DNA of 54,885 bases from an uncultured Pelagibacteraceae bacterium (GCA_902566755.1 CACFJR010000004.1:1-54885); one strand, 5' to 3'. Positions 43,781-52,774 are shown, counted from the first letter of the stretch. A program made the numbers and translations. Notes: generated by a model not told the origin, from the letters alone.

Positions 43781-45001
43781 ATGGGTGATTTTTCTCAAAA
43801 CGGTATAGTTTCTACTCTTCATGACTTCAAGACTAAATCTACTGATGAAATTGAAAAAGAGTTATTAGAATTCTCAAAAGAAAGAAAAATGGAATTAATA
43901 TTACCATGTCTATATTCAGAATTAGAGGGAGAGGCGCTTCCAAATATCGTTAGTGAAATTAGTAAAACAAAATACCTTAATCATATTATTATTGGTCTTG
44001 ATAAAGCAAATGAGACACAGGCAAAAGATGCATGGAAATTTTTCAAGAAACTTAAAACAGATTTTACTATTTTATGGAATGATGGACCAAAACTAAAAAA
44101 ATTAGACGAAGAATTAAAAAATAAAAATCTAGCACCAAATCAACCAGGTAAAGGTAGAAATGTCTGGTACTGTATCGGGATGTCAATTGCACGAGATACT
44201 GCTAGATCGGTAGCTTTACACGATTGTGATATAAAAACTTATGATAGAAGAATGCTTGCAAAACTTTTTTACCCGGTAGTAAATCCAGTTTTTAACTTTG
44301 AATTTTGTAAGGGATACTATCCAAGAATAGCTAATAAAAAAATGAATGGTAGAGTAGCCAGATTACTCGTTGCGCCCTTATTAATTGCTTTAGAGAAAAC
44401 TATCGGTAACAGTGGTTATTTACAATTTATGAAGTCTTTTAAATATCCTTTATCGGGAGAATTTTCATTTAGACGTAACGTTCTTCCAGAATTAAGAATT
44501 TCTTCTGATTGGGGTATAGAGGTTGGCGTTTTATCTGAGATGCAAAGAAATTTTTCTCCAAATAACATTTGTCAGGTTGATTTAGCAGACGCTTATGATC
44601 ATAAACATCAAGATCTTTCTTTGAATGATGAAACAAAAGGTCTATCTAAAATGTCAATTGATATTATTAAAACATTTATTAAAAAACTAGCAACCCAAGG
44701 TAATTCATTTAGTAGAGAGACTTTCAGATCTCTAAAAGCAACTTATTATAGAAGCGCTTTAGATATGATAGATATATACAGAAGTGATGCAACTATGAAT
44801 GGGTTAAAATTTGACTCACACACTGAGGAGGAAGCTGTTGAATTGTTTGCTATTAATATAATGAAAGCAGGAGATGATTTTTATGTAAATCCAATGGATA
44901 CACCATTTATACCAACATGGAGTAGAGTTAAAAGTGCTATACCAGATTTTCTTAACAAACTAAAAAAAGCTGTTAGTGAAGATAATAAAGACAACTCTTA
45001 A
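43781..45001 (+). CDS. gpgS: Glucosyl-3-phosphoglycerate synthase (GT81)
   Basis: A 406-residue GT81 glycosyltransferase that joins glucose from a nucleotide sugar to 3-phosphoglycerate. Clear marks are GKGRNVWYCIGMSIA and ALHDCDIKTY, with metal-binding D148 and D150, then EFCKGYYPRI and YPLSGEFSFRR. I set the start at ATG 43781 rather than the preceding GTG. It lies between the phosphatase and the phosphorylase genes, with a one-base overlap with the latter. The end product is a nitrogen-free compatible solute. Confidence 0.92.
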   Translation: MGDFSQNGIVSTLHDFKTKSTDEIEKELLEFSKERKMELILPCLYSELEGEALPNIVSEISKTKYLNHIIIGLDKANETQAKDAWKFFKKLKTDFTILWNDGPKLKKLDEELKNKNLAPNQPGKGRNVWYCIGMSIARDTARSVALHDCDIKTYDRRMLAKLFYPVVNPVFNFEFCKGYYPRIANKKMNGRVARLLVAPLLIALEKTIGNSGYLQFMKSFKYPLSGEFSFRRNVLPELRISSDWGIEVGVLSEMQRNFSPNNICQVDLADAYDHKHQDLSLNDETKGLSKMSIDIIKTFIKKLATQGNSFSRETFRSLKATYYRSALDMIDIYRSDATMNGLKFDSHTEEEAVELFAINIMKAGDDFYVNPMDTPFIPTWSRVKSAIPDFLNKLKKAVSEDNKDNS

Positions 45002-46722
45002 TGTTATCACAGCAAAGTAAAATAAATATTATAAAAAAACTAAATCTTATTTACAAAACAAATAAAAGAGAAAAAAATCTTAAAATTTATGCTGAAGAAA
45101 TTTTTCAAGTAGTTAATAGATATAATAAATTTGGAAAAACAGGAAAAAAATTAAAAGTATCGGAAAAAACTTCAGTTTTGATTTGTTATGGTGATAGTTT
45201 ATTAAATAATGATAAAGAAAAAACAATCAAAAATTTAAAAAAATTTTATAAAAAAAAATTAGAAAATATTTTTGAAATAATTCATTTTCTACCTTTTTAT
45301 CCATCGAGTAGTGACAGCGGGTTTGCAGTCAAAGATCATTATCAAGTAGATAAAAAATTGGGTGACTGGTCCGATATTTATAAACTATCTAAAAGTACAA
45401 ACATAATGGCAGACATTGTAATAAATCATGCTTCTTCAAAAGGCTTATGGTTTAAAAATTTTTTAAGAAAAAAATCACCAGGAAAAAACTATTTTTTAGC
45501 AGTAAATAAAAATTTTGACATTTCAAAAGTCATAAGACCGAGAGAAAATAGACTGCTTAAAAGAATAAGTATATTTGAAAAAAATAATCTTTTATGGAGA
45601 ACATTCAGTGATGACCAAATTGATCTAAATTTCAGGAATCCAAAAGTTTTATTAAGATTTATTAAAATACTTATAAATTTAGCTAACAACGGGGTTACTA
45701 TTTTTAGATTAGATGCTATTGCTTACTTGTGGAAAAAAAGTGGTTCTAAGTGCGTAAATTTAAAAGAGACACATGAAATTATCAGATTGTTGAGAATAAT
45801 TTGTAACTCACTTAAATCCAAGCCGATTATTATTACTGAAACTAATTTACCAGAAAATGAAAATTTGAGTTATTTTGGTGTAAAGAACAATGAATCTCAT
45901 TGGGTATATAATTTTTCTTTACCACCGTTATTGATTCATTCATTTCTTTTTGAGGACAGTACCTACCTTAATAAATGGAGCAAAAATCTACCAATGACAA
46001 AGATTGGAAATAACTATCTAAACTTTATTGCTTCACATGATGGTATTGGCATGAGACCTGCTGAAGGATATTTAAATAAAGACAATTTATTAAAGCTTTT
46101 TAAACGTTTAAAGAAAAATGGCGCACGACTGTCCTATAGAAAAGTTCAAGGATCATCAAAAAAGGTATACGAAGCAAATATAACACTTTTTAATGCTTTT
46201 CAAAAAACTGATTTTGATAAAAAAGGAAAATACTTCCTAGAAAGATATATATCTGCGCACGCTATTATGATTGCTTTTGAGGGTATTCCAGCAATTTATT
46301 TTAATTCTATATTTGGAACTTCAAACGATGAATACAAATACATTATTTCTGGAAACAAAAGAGATTTAAATAGGTATAAATGGAATAAAAATAGATTAGA
46401 AAAATTACTTAATGATAAAACTTCTAAACAAAGTGTATTTTATCAAAAAATTATAAATTTAATTTACATTAAAAAACAAAATAAAGCGTTTCATCCTAAC
46501 GCAAAAAGAGAAAACTTGAATATGGGTAGAAAAATATTTTGTTTTAAAAGAACAAGCTTAGATAAAAAACAGGTTATTTATAACATTACTAATTTATCCT
46601 CAAAAACTCAAAAATTGAATTATAATAATAAATTTAAAAAATACAAAAATTTATTAGGTAGACCAAACATTAGCCATGTGTTAGAGCTCAAACCTCATCA
46701 AACTCTGTGGTTAACAAATTAA
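45001..46722 (+). CDS. GH13_18 sucrose-phosphorylase-like enzyme, probable glucosylglycerate phosphorylase
   Basis: A 573-residue glycoside phosphorylase of GH13 subfamily 18. The nucleophile is D238 in FRLDAIAYLWK, the acid/base is E280 in ITETN, and the transition-state stabiliser is D347 in ASHDGIG. The early HFLPFYPSSSDSGFAV (about 97-112) is typical of sucrose phosphorylase relatives. Family members split sucrose or glucosylglycerate with phosphate to glucose 1-phosphate. Location directly behind the synthase favours glucosylglycerate. Lysine-rich surface composition is typical of this genome. Confidence 0.85.
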   Translation: MLSQQSKINIIKKLNLIYKTNKREKNLKIYAEEIFQVVNRYNKFGKTGKKLKVSEKTSVLICYGDSLLNNDKEKTIKNLKKFYKKKLENIFEIIHFLPFYPSSSDSGFAVKDHYQVDKKLGDWSDIYKLSKSTNIMADIVINHASSKGLWFKNFLRKKSPGKNYFLAVNKNFDISKVIRPRENRLLKRISIFEKNNLLWRTFSDDQIDLNFRNPKVLLRFIKILINLANNGVTIFRLDAIAYLWKKSGSKCVNLKETHEIIRLLRIICNSLKSKPIIITETNLPENENLSYFGVKNNESHWVYNFSLPPLLIHSFLFEDSTYLNKWSKNLPMTKIGNNYLNFIASHDGIGMRPAEGYLNKDNLLKLFKRLKKNGARLSYRKVQGSSKKVYEANITLFNAFQKTDFDKKGKYFLERYISAHAIMIAFEGIPAIYFNSIFGTSNDEYKYIISGNKRDLNRYKWNKNRLEKLLNDKTSKQSVFYQKIINLIYIKKQNKAFHPNAKRENLNMGRKIFCFKRTSLDKKQVIYNITNLSSKTQKLNYNNKFKKYKNLLGRPNISHVLELKPHQTLWLTN

Positions 46723-46751
46723 AACTACGGGACATTTTTCAAAAAAAAAAT

Positions 46752-47996
46752 CTATAAAAAATTTACTTTATAAAAACTCATTCCTAAAAAAATTAAATAA
46801 AGAATATAAAAATTTTTAGTGATATTTAAAAAAGATCTGTGGTTTTTAATTTGATTTTTTTCTAATAAAAATAAAAAAACAAATAAAAGAAGAGGATCAA
46901 AATATTTATGATAAATAGAAACTTGTAAATTATATAAAATCATACAAACAAATAATATAATATTTTCAATTTTAAAAAGTTTTGCGCCTTTGAACAAGAT
47001 TAAAGAAAGACCAAATATCAAAAATAACAATAAATTATTATTCAAAATTTTCTGTGAAAGATGATAAAAAACTCCACCACCAAAAAAGCCAGATGGGAAA
47101 TTAAAAAAGAAGGTGCATATTAAAAAAAATAAGACTAAAAAATATTCATTTTTAATATTTTTAAATACATCTGTTGTTTTGCTTATAATTTTATTATTTA
47201 CAAATGGAATGTAATAAAAAAAAATTAACGATGAAATTATAACTATCTTATTAAATATATTAAATCGTATCGAAGTACTTACCTCACCAACAGAAACCTT
47301 AAATAGATAATAGTCAAACCCGTGAAAATATATAAAACCAGGTAAAGCAAGAAAAAAGTTTAATAAAAGGATATATTGAAAATATCTTGTAAACTTAAAC
47401 TCTAAAAAAAATTTGTAAGTAAAATAAATAGCAAATACACAAAAATTTGGAGTAATGTAAGAGGCTATTGCTATAAAAAAAACATTAAGCAAGGCATTTT
47501 TAATTTTATTTTTTTTATCATCTTGGAATAACAGGTAATACTTAATAGATACCAAAAAAAATATATAAGCATAAAAAATTGGATAAGGCCAAACTGTTAA
47601 ACTTCTTATTGTAGGAGACAAAAATAGAATAAATGAAAAAAGCTGTAGACTAAAAATATCTACCTTGGGAAAATTAATTTTTAAACATTCATAAAATAGA
47701 TAGACGATAAAAAAAGCTGAAATTATATTTAAATGTCTTAAAGTATTTAAGTCTAAACCTAATTTATATAGTTGAGAAAATATGATGTAAAATAATGGGG
47801 AATTTCTTGTATACTCGTAGGAGGGATAATTTTTAAAGGTATTAATAAAATCATCAGCAAATAAATATATAAAATTTTCATGTGTATAGTAGTCATGTTT
47901 AGCCCCGCCAAGTGTATCTTCTGAAACGACATATGAAAAAATAATAGATAAAAAAAGTAAACCACCAAATATACTTATTTTTGTAGAATTATTCAT
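46752..47996 (-). CDS. Polytopic membrane protein, possible GT-C-like glycosyltransferase
   Basis: A 414-residue protein with about ten or eleven membrane helices. It has a first periplasmic loop with DTLGGAKHDYYTHENFIYLF, reminiscent of the acidic first loop of GT-C transferases that use lipid-linked sugars. No conserved family motif beyond this is certain. It is divergent from a dolichyl-phosphate-mannose-synthase-like gene that might supply the lipid-linked sugar. Confidence 0.55.
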   Translation of the reverse strand: MNNSTKISIFGGLLFLSIIFSYVVSEDTLGGAKHDYYTHENFIYLFADDFINTFKNYPSYEYTRNSPLFYIIFSQLYKLGLDLNTLRHLNIISAFFIVYLFYECLKINFPKVDIFSLQLFSFILFLSPTIRSLTVWPYPIFYAYIFFLVSIKYYLLFQDDKKNKIKNALLNVFFIAIASYITPNFCVFAIYFTYKFFLEFKFTRYFQYILLLNFFLALPGFIYFHGFDYYLFKVSVGEVSTSIRFNIFNKIVIISSLIFFYYIPFVNNKIISKTTDVFKNIKNEYFLVLFFLICTFFFNFPSGFFGGGVFYHLSQKILNNNLLLFLIFGLSLILFKGAKLFKIENIILFVCMILYNLQVSIYHKYFDPLLLFVFLFLLEKNQIKNHRSFLNITKNFYILYLIFLGMSFYKVNFL

Positions 47997-48018
47997 AATG
48001 TTTTATATCATAAAAGAC

Positions 48019-48744
48019 ATGAATGAAAAAATTTTGATTTTCATAATAACCTATAAAGCATCTTTTAGGTTAATTAATGTATTTAGAAAAATACCTATTA
48101 ATTTCTTCGGAAATAAAAATTTAAAAATACTTATAAGTGATGACGACTCCGAAGATGACACTTTGGAATACATTAATTTGATAAAAGAAAAATATAAATC
48201 TAATGTAATTGTAAATTTGAATAAAAAAAATATTGGATATGGAGCAAATATAAAGAAATGTATTAAATATGCCTATAAAAATAAATTTAAATATGCAGTA
48301 ATGATACATGGGGATGCCCAATACGATTCAAAATATTCTGCTAAGATGATTAATTATTTAATAAAAAACAAAGATTTAGCAGCAGCTGTTGGTTCTAGAA
48401 TGATGAATAAAACTAAAGCCTTGAAGGGAAACATGCCAGTATATAAATTTTTAGGAAACATATTTTTAACAAAGTTATTTAATTTTTGTCACAATACCGA
48501 TTTTACTGATTGCCATACTGGATATTGGGCATATAACTTAAATAAAATTGAAAAAAAAACATTCAACAAGCTAGATGACAAATTCTGCTTTGATATCGAT
48601 TTGAGAATTGAATTAGTAAATAGAAACTTAAGGATTAAAGAAATACCAATAGAAACTTTATATGGGACAGAAAGATCTTCGACTCATATTATATATGCTT
48701 TGAGGTTTTTTTTTAAGACCTTAAAAAATTTTTTATATAAATAG
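48019..48744 (+). CDS. DPM1-like family 2 glycosyltransferase
   Basis: A GT2 protein of 241 residues from ATG 48019 (248 from ATG 47998, which would leave one base to the divergent gene). It has LIFIITYKASFRL, the DDDSEDDT nucleotide-binding loop, the metal motif MIHGDAQYDSKY, and the later CHTGYWAYNLNKIE. It resembles synthases of polyprenyl-phosphate sugars. No C-terminal membrane helices are present, so it is a soluble or peripheral form. It is followed after 3 bases by a small basic protein gene. Confidence 0.82.
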   Translation: MNEKILIFIITYKASFRLINVFRKIPINFFGNKNLKILISDDDSEDDTLEYINLIKEKYKSNVIVNLNKKNIGYGANIKKCIKYAYKNKFKYAVMIHGDAQYDSKYSAKMINYLIKNKDLAAAVGSRMMNKTKALKGNMPVYKFLGNIFLTKLFNFCHNTDFTDCHTGYWAYNLNKIEKKTFNKLDDKFCFDIDLRIELVNRNLRIKEIPIETLYGTERSSTHIIYALRFFFKTLKNFLYK

Positions 48745-48747
48745 ACC

Positions 48748-48861
48748 ATGTCAAAAAGATACAGTGGAAAATCATTTAAAGACTCTAGTATCATGAAAAA
48801 ACCTAAGTTATCTCTAAAAGAAAAAAGAAAGCTTAAAAGGGAAAAAAAGAAAAATAAATAA
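48748..48861 (+). CDS. 37-residue basic protein
   Basis: A short ORF starting three bases after the glycosyltransferase stop. The sequence is rich in lysine and serine (MSKRYSGKSFKDSSIMKKPK, ending in a KREKKKNK tail) and would be strongly positive. I recognise no family; nucleic-acid or ribosome association is possible from charge alone. Tight placement supports it, but low complexity makes chance possible. Confidence 0.4.
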   Translation: MSKRYSGKSFKDSSIMKKPKLSLKEKRKLKREKKKNK

Positions 48862-48864
48862 GTA

Positions 48865-48899
48865 GGGGCGTTTAGTTGTCAGGTGCCCCAAAAACCTGA
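48865..48899 (+). ncRNA. Possible H-type RNA pseudoknot in a convergent 3' region
   Basis: GGGGC (48865-48869) pairs with GCCCC (48885-48889), and TCAGGT (48879-48884) pairs with ACCTGA (48894-48899). The second strand of stem 1 directly abuts stem 2, giving coaxial stems of 5 and 6 bp, a 9-base loop 1 and a loop 3 of four A residues. It is the most G+C-rich non-coding patch nearby. It lies between converging genes, so it may be a 3'-end structure or terminator. No known riboswitch class fits. Confidence 0.45.
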
Positions 48900-48905
48900 T
48901 TGAAT

Positions 48906-49112
48906 TTATCCTTTAAACATTCCTAATGCTTTACCAAGTAATTCCTCAGACTGAGCGTGATCACCACTATCGTGAGCTTTCATACCTGCGTCTTTTAACT
49001 TCTGAGCTTCAGCAATTTTTGCATCAACACTTTTTGCCATCATTGGGCAAGAACCTGCGAATGCAGAACTTGAGAATAGTAAAATAGATAAAAATAACGC
49101 TAATATTTTCAT
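48906..49112 (-). CDS. Small secreted protein
   Basis: A 68-residue protein with a clear signal peptide (MKILALFLSILLFSSSAFA) and a mature part of about 49 residues, mostly helical (KSVDAKIAEAQKLKDAGMKAHDSG) with one cysteine in the GSCPMM start. The helix pair resembles half of a tetratricopeptide unit. Function unknown; a small periplasmic protein. Single gene, convergent with the basic-protein gene, with the pseudoknot region between. Confidence 0.75.
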   Translation of the reverse strand: MKILALFLSILLFSSSAFAGSCPMMAKSVDAKIAEAQKLKDAGMKAHDSGDHAQSEELLGKALGMFKG

Positions 49113-49221
49113 ATTTATCCTTTTGTTAAATTATATATATGCACTATGATATTTTATTTAAGCATCAGAGTGTCACACCATTTTAACTTTTAAACTTAAG
49201 ATAGAATTAATATATTCAAGT

Positions 49222-49524
49222 ATGTTTATAGCAATGAATCGTTTTAAAATCGTTCATGGAAAAGAAAAAGAATTCGAGGATGTTTGGAAAAATAGAGATA
49301 CTCATTTAGAAGGAGTTAAAGGATTTAAAGAATTTCATTTAGTTAAAGGTGAAACAAATGATGGGCATACTTTGTATGCATCACATAGTATTTGGAACTC
49401 AAAAAACGATTTTATTAATTGGACTAAATCTGAGGCATTTCGATTAGCACATAAAAATTCTGGTCAGCATAAAGAGTTATATTTAGGTCACCCAAATTTC
49501 GAGGGTTTTGAGGTAGTCCTTTAG
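49222..49524 (+). CDS. HmoA-like antibiotic biosynthesis monooxygenase (ABM) family protein
   Basis: A 100-residue ABM-fold protein. MFIAMNRFKIVHGKEKEFEDVWKNRD (1-26) and GFKEFHLVKGE (33-43) closely resemble the HmoA/IsdG-type heme monooxygenases (NRF and the FxxVW helix). Heme degradation would release iron. That activity is inference; ABM proteins also act as small oxygenases of unknown substrate. Divergent from the small secreted protein; no Fur-like box is visible in the 109-base gap. Confidence 0.75.
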   Translation: MFIAMNRFKIVHGKEKEFEDVWKNRDTHLEGVKGFKEFHLVKGETNDGHTLYASHSIWNSKNDFINWTKSEAFRLAHKNSGQHKELYLGHPNFEGFEVVL

Positions 49525-49527
49525 ATT

Positions 49528-49671
49528 TTAAAGTTTTCCAAGACCTAACCAAGCTAGAGTAATAATTATTAACCAAATTACTCCTTTGATTAAAAAGAAA
49601 AAAAAACCTCCGGCAATTATAAATCTCCCATATTTATTTTCTTTTAATATGTTCTTAATTTTACTAATCAT
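49528..49671 (-). CDS. 47-residue membrane protein coupled to the sulfotransferase
   Basis: A short ORF with one long hydrophobic helix (FIIAGGFFFFLIKGVIWLIIITLAW, residues 17-41) after a basic N-terminus containing YGR. The ATG overlaps the sulfotransferase stop as ATGA, so translation is coupled. No named family is recognised. Confidence 0.6.
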   Translation of the reverse strand: MISKIKNILKENKYGRFIIAGGFFFFLIKGVIWLIIITLAWLGLGKL

Positions 49672-50435
49672 AGACTATATTTATCTATATAATCTCCAAA
49701 CGATTTCTTTAGGATTAATGTTTGTTCTTCGTTTAATAAATTCTTATAATTATTATTTCTACCAACGTTCATAAAGTATCTTCCTTTTTTGTTGCCCATA
49801 GCTTGATTAAAGACACCTTCAGAATTATTTTTTTTCTCTTCCTTTTCAATATTTCTTAACTTAATAAAAGATGTATTCAATTTTAAATGATCTAATTTTT
49901 CCCTACTTAAGACAATACCAAAAAATTCAGATAATTTTTGTATTTCCATATCAAAATTATCAATTAGAGATTTATATCTCACAGTATGAAGGTTTGTATT
50001 TGAGTCTATCCAATCACTTGTATGCTGAGACCATGTGGGGAAACCAAATTTTTTTAGAATTGGCAAGGTGTGATGTTTTGCAAAAAAATCAATTAGTTCA
50101 TCCTTTTTAGTGTCGTCGTAATTATAAAAATTTAATAAAGACACAAAAACATCTAAAGGGTTCCTTATTATCAAAATAATCTTGTCCATAGGATATTTTA
50201 TCATTTGATTATAAGAGAGATGAGTTTTTAAAAAAACTTTTTTATCTTTTAAAACTTTGTCTAAAATAAGCTGATTATTTATGACTTTAAGTGCATGCAA
50301 GTCAGGAATAAATTTATGTATATCAAGTGAGTTATTATTTTCTTTATTTTGTGGATTAAAAAAAAGATCATAAATAATATATCTTAACCAAGTGTTTCCT
50401 GATTTGGGAAATGATGTGATAATATTAAATTTCAT
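49668..50435 (-). CDS. PAPS-dependent sulfotransferase
   Basis: A 255-residue sulfotransferase. The 5'-phosphosulfate loop is FPKSGNTWLRY (9-19) and the 3'-phosphate site is IILIIRNPLDVFVSLLNFYN (about 84-103), as in cytosolic and glycan sulfotransferases. It moves sulfate from PAPS to an acceptor hydroxyl, making PAP, which CysQ (encoded at 16.5-17.3 kb) would remove. The acceptor is unknown. It lies at the end of a minus-strand gene run and is coupled to a 47-residue membrane protein. Confidence 0.85.
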   Translation of the reverse strand: MKFNIITSFPKSGNTWLRYIIYDLFFNPQNKENNNSLDIHKFIPDLHALKVINNQLILDKVLKDKKVFLKTHLSYNQMIKYPMDKIILIIRNPLDVFVSLLNFYNYDDTKKDELIDFFAKHHTLPILKKFGFPTWSQHTSDWIDSNTNLHTVRYKSLIDNFDMEIQKLSEFFGIVLSREKLDHLKLNTSFIKLRNIEKEEKKNNSEGVFNQAMGNKKGRYFMNVGRNNNYKNLLNEEQTLILKKSFGDYIDKYSL

Positions 50436-50447
50436 TAATATTAATTT

Positions 50448-51221
50448 TTAGATTATTTTTGTACTTACTTTACCTAATTTATTTATTTTAGCTTCGTAAA
50501 TACCTTTATTTTTTAACGGAACAACACCTACCGTTGAACCTGTAAACACAAAAAAACTAGAATTTAATTTTATTTTATCTTTTTTCATTTTATTTAAAAC
50601 AAATCTAAGAGAGTTAAGCGGGTTTATATAAACAGAATTTGTATTTCCATTTACAACACTACCTGTTTTAATATTTTTGATATTACATTTTAGATTTCCT
50701 ATGTTTATCTTTTTAAATTTCTTTTTTGGGCCAATTAAAAATTTAATGTTAGCGCCAAAATCGCTTGCTAAATCACCTAAAAATTTTATTCCTTGTTTTT
50801 TTTGTCTGTATCCAACAATTTCGATACAAGGCATCATATGAGTAATAAATTTACTCACATTTTTCATTGTAATTACTTGTTTATTATCAAAAAATTTTTT
50901 ACTAATTAAATATCCAACTTCAACTTCTATTCCTAAAGTTGAACGGTTAATTTTTACACCTTTACCAGTTTTTAAAACATTATTTTTAAATACTGCTGAA
51001 TAAAAAGGTTCTTTTTCTTTTAATTTTTTCAATACAGGTAGGCCAGTACCACCAGCTTTAAAACCCACAACTTTTGTATTTATTTTAGACTCACAGAGCT
51101 TTCTAAGTTTTGTGGCGTTCTCAATATTTTTTGTAAACTTAATTGGAATTGGATTAATGAGTTTATTTTTTTTATACGCATAAACAAGTTTATCTGCGAT
51201 TTTTTCAATTTCTTTTTTCAT
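50448..51221 (-). CDS. FAH-superfamily 2-keto-4-pentenoate hydratase-like protein
   Basis: A 257-residue protein of the MhpD-like branch of the fumarylacetoacetate hydrolase superfamily. Marks include VVGFKAGGTGL (about 51-61), metal-ligand region GIEVEVGYLIS (about 97-107), and FTGSTVGVVPL near the end (about 228-238). MhpD adds water to 2-hydroxypentadienoate in aromatic meta-cleavage, but no such pathway is nearby, and the substrate is uncertain. The start overlaps the M23 peptidase stop. Confidence 0.75.
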   Translation of the reverse strand: MKKEIEKIADKLVYAYKKNKLINPIPIKFTKNIENATKLRKLCESKINTKVVGFKAGGTGLPVLKKLKEKEPFYSAVFKNNVLKTGKGVKINRSTLGIEVEVGYLISKKFFDNKQVITMKNVSKFITHMMPCIEIVGYRQKKQGIKFLGDLASDFGANIKFLIGPKKKFKKINIGNLKCNIKNIKTGSVVNGNTNSVYINPLNSLRFVLNKMKKDKIKLNSSFFVFTGSTVGVVPLKNKGIYEAKINKLGKVSTKII

Positions 51222-52021
51222 TAATTTAGTACACTTCCAGGATCTAGTTTAACATCAAACCAATTTAATCTAACATCTAAATGAGGTCCTGTAGCGCGAC
51301 CAGATTTCCCAACGGTGCCAATTATATCTCCTTTCTTAACTTCTTGCCCCATTTCTACAAAAATTTCATTCATATGCATATATAAAGTAGAAATTCCATG
51401 GCCATGATCAAAAATTAATGTAGCTCCAGTGTAATAAAGATCTTTTTCAGCAAGTGTAACCACTCCACTCAACATTGCTTTTATCGGAGTTCCAGTTTTT
51501 TGGGCGTAATCTAAACCGTAGTGTGGCCACCTTGGTTTTCCATTCAAAATTCTTTGACTACCATAAACCCCAGTTATTATCGCATTATCAACCGGAGTTA
51601 TAAATTTATCTTTAAAATATAATAAATCAGTATCAATAGCTCTTGCTTTTCCAATAAGTTTGTTTTCTTTTCTAATTCTCTCGTAAACCTCTTTGGGCGG
51701 TGTTACTTTTTTTTCAGGCAGACCATCTATCCTTTGTATTTTATATTCTCTTTTTAGAACTTTTTTAACAAATTGATTTTTAACTCCATTAATAGTTTCA
51801 GTTATAATAACATCATTTTTTCTATCTCTCCCAAGGCCGAAGGCAAAAAAACCATTTTTAGAGACTCTAACTTTTTTTTTATCTATTTGTATTTTAGCTC
51901 CAGGATCAGTTTTACCTAATATAAAGTGGCCTTGAATGAACTTTCCCTCAAATTCAATTGCTTGGCTATTAAATTGAATAAGTAAAAAAATTATTAGGTA
52001 TCTTATTATTTTGAAGTCCAT
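51221..52021 (-). CDS. M23-family peptidoglycan endopeptidase
   Basis: A 266-residue LytM-domain protein. It has a signal peptide-like N-terminus (YLIIFLLIQFNSQA). The zinc site starts with HYGLD (H and D ligands), then the histidine of LYMHMNE, and GPHLDVRLNWF where classical LytM has HLH. The HLD form, with aspartate at the third zinc position, is seen in a recognised subgroup (GPHLDWR). It should trim peptidoglycan cross-links in the periplasm. It overlaps the SDR gene by 16 bases. Confidence 0.87.
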   Translation of the reverse strand: MDFKIIRYLIIFLLIQFNSQAIEFEGKFIQGHFILGKTDPGAKIQIDKKKVRVSKNGFFAFGLGRDRKNDVIITETINGVKNQFVKKVLKREYKIQRIDGLPEKKVTPPKEVYERIRKENKLIGKARAIDTDLLYFKDKFITPVDNAIITGVYGSQRILNGKPRWPHYGLDYAQKTGTPIKAMLSGVVTLAEKDLYYTGATLIFDHGHGISTLYMHMNEIFVEMGQEVKKGDIIGTVGKSGRATGPHLDVRLNWFDVKLDPGSVLN

Positions 52022-52773
52022 CCACCATCAACCAATAAAGATGTGCCGGTAATCATTGATGCCTGATCAGAGGCAAGAAATACCACAGCACTTGCAACAT
52101 CAGAAAGCTCAGCAAACCTTCCAAGCGGGATATTTCCCAGAACCTCCCTCATAAATTTTTTGTCTTTTAAAAATTTACTTGTCATTGGAGTAACAACAAA
52201 AGTAGGGCACACTGTGTTTACTCTTATATTATACTTTGCAAGATCAATAGACATTCCTTTTGTAAGGCCTTCAAAACCAAATTTAGTCATATTATAAACA
52301 CTTCTTATTGGCCCACCGACATGACCCATTTGTGAGGACATATTAATAATTACACCTCCAACTTTTTTTCTATTTTTTAATTCAATCATTTTTAAAGCAG
52401 ATAGTTGAGCAATATTAAAAGTAGCCATAGTGTTTATTTTAACAACATATTCCATGTCTTTTCTTTTTACTTTTGTAAAATGTTCTGGAATATTTGTTCC
52501 AGCGTTATTCACTAAAATATCTATTCTCTTTTGAGAGTCTATTACTGATTTTATCTCAGAGTATCTTGTCACATCGCAAACATAAGATTTACACTTTGAT
52601 CTAAATTTTTTAATAATTTTTGAAACTTGATCTAAATCTTTTTTTGTTCTACTAACAATAATTAAACTTGCTCCAGCTTCAGCCAAAGCAATAGCGCAGG
52701 CTTTTCCTATGCCTTTTCCAGCTCCAGTAACAAGTGCAATTTTGTTCTTTAAGTTTTGTTTTTTAAGAAACAT
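52006..52773 (-). CDS. Short-chain dehydrogenase/reductase
   Basis: A 255-residue classical SDR. NAD(P) binding is VTGAGKGIGKA (15-25), NNAG is near 89-92, and the catalytic YNMTK (Y about 155, K about 159) follows INMSSQMG with its serine. VDGGWTSK at the end is typical. R38 after the second strand (VSRTKKD) suggests NADP(H) preference. Substrate unknown. It starts one base from the TerC gene stop, in the same minus-strand run. Confidence 0.9.
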   Translation of the reverse strand: MFLKKQNLKNKIALVTGAGKGIGKACAIALAEAGASLIIVSRTKKDLDQVSKIIKKFRSKCKSYVCDVTRYSEIKSVIDSQKRIDILVNNAGTNIPEHFTKVKRKDMEYVVKINTMATFNIAQLSALKMIELKNRKKVGGVIINMSSQMGHVGGPIRSVYNMTKFGFEGLTKGMSIDLAKYNIRVNTVCPTFVVTPMTSKFLKDKKFMREVLGNIPLGRFAELSDVASAVVFLASDQASMITGTSLLVDGGWTSK

Positions 52774-52774
52774 T

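Noticed and set aside
49586-49774. Plus-strand ORF of 62 residues.
   Set aside because: It is antisense to the 47-residue membrane protein and the sulfotransferase end; hydrophobic residues arise from A+T-rich antisense sequence. No ribosome binding site and no motif.
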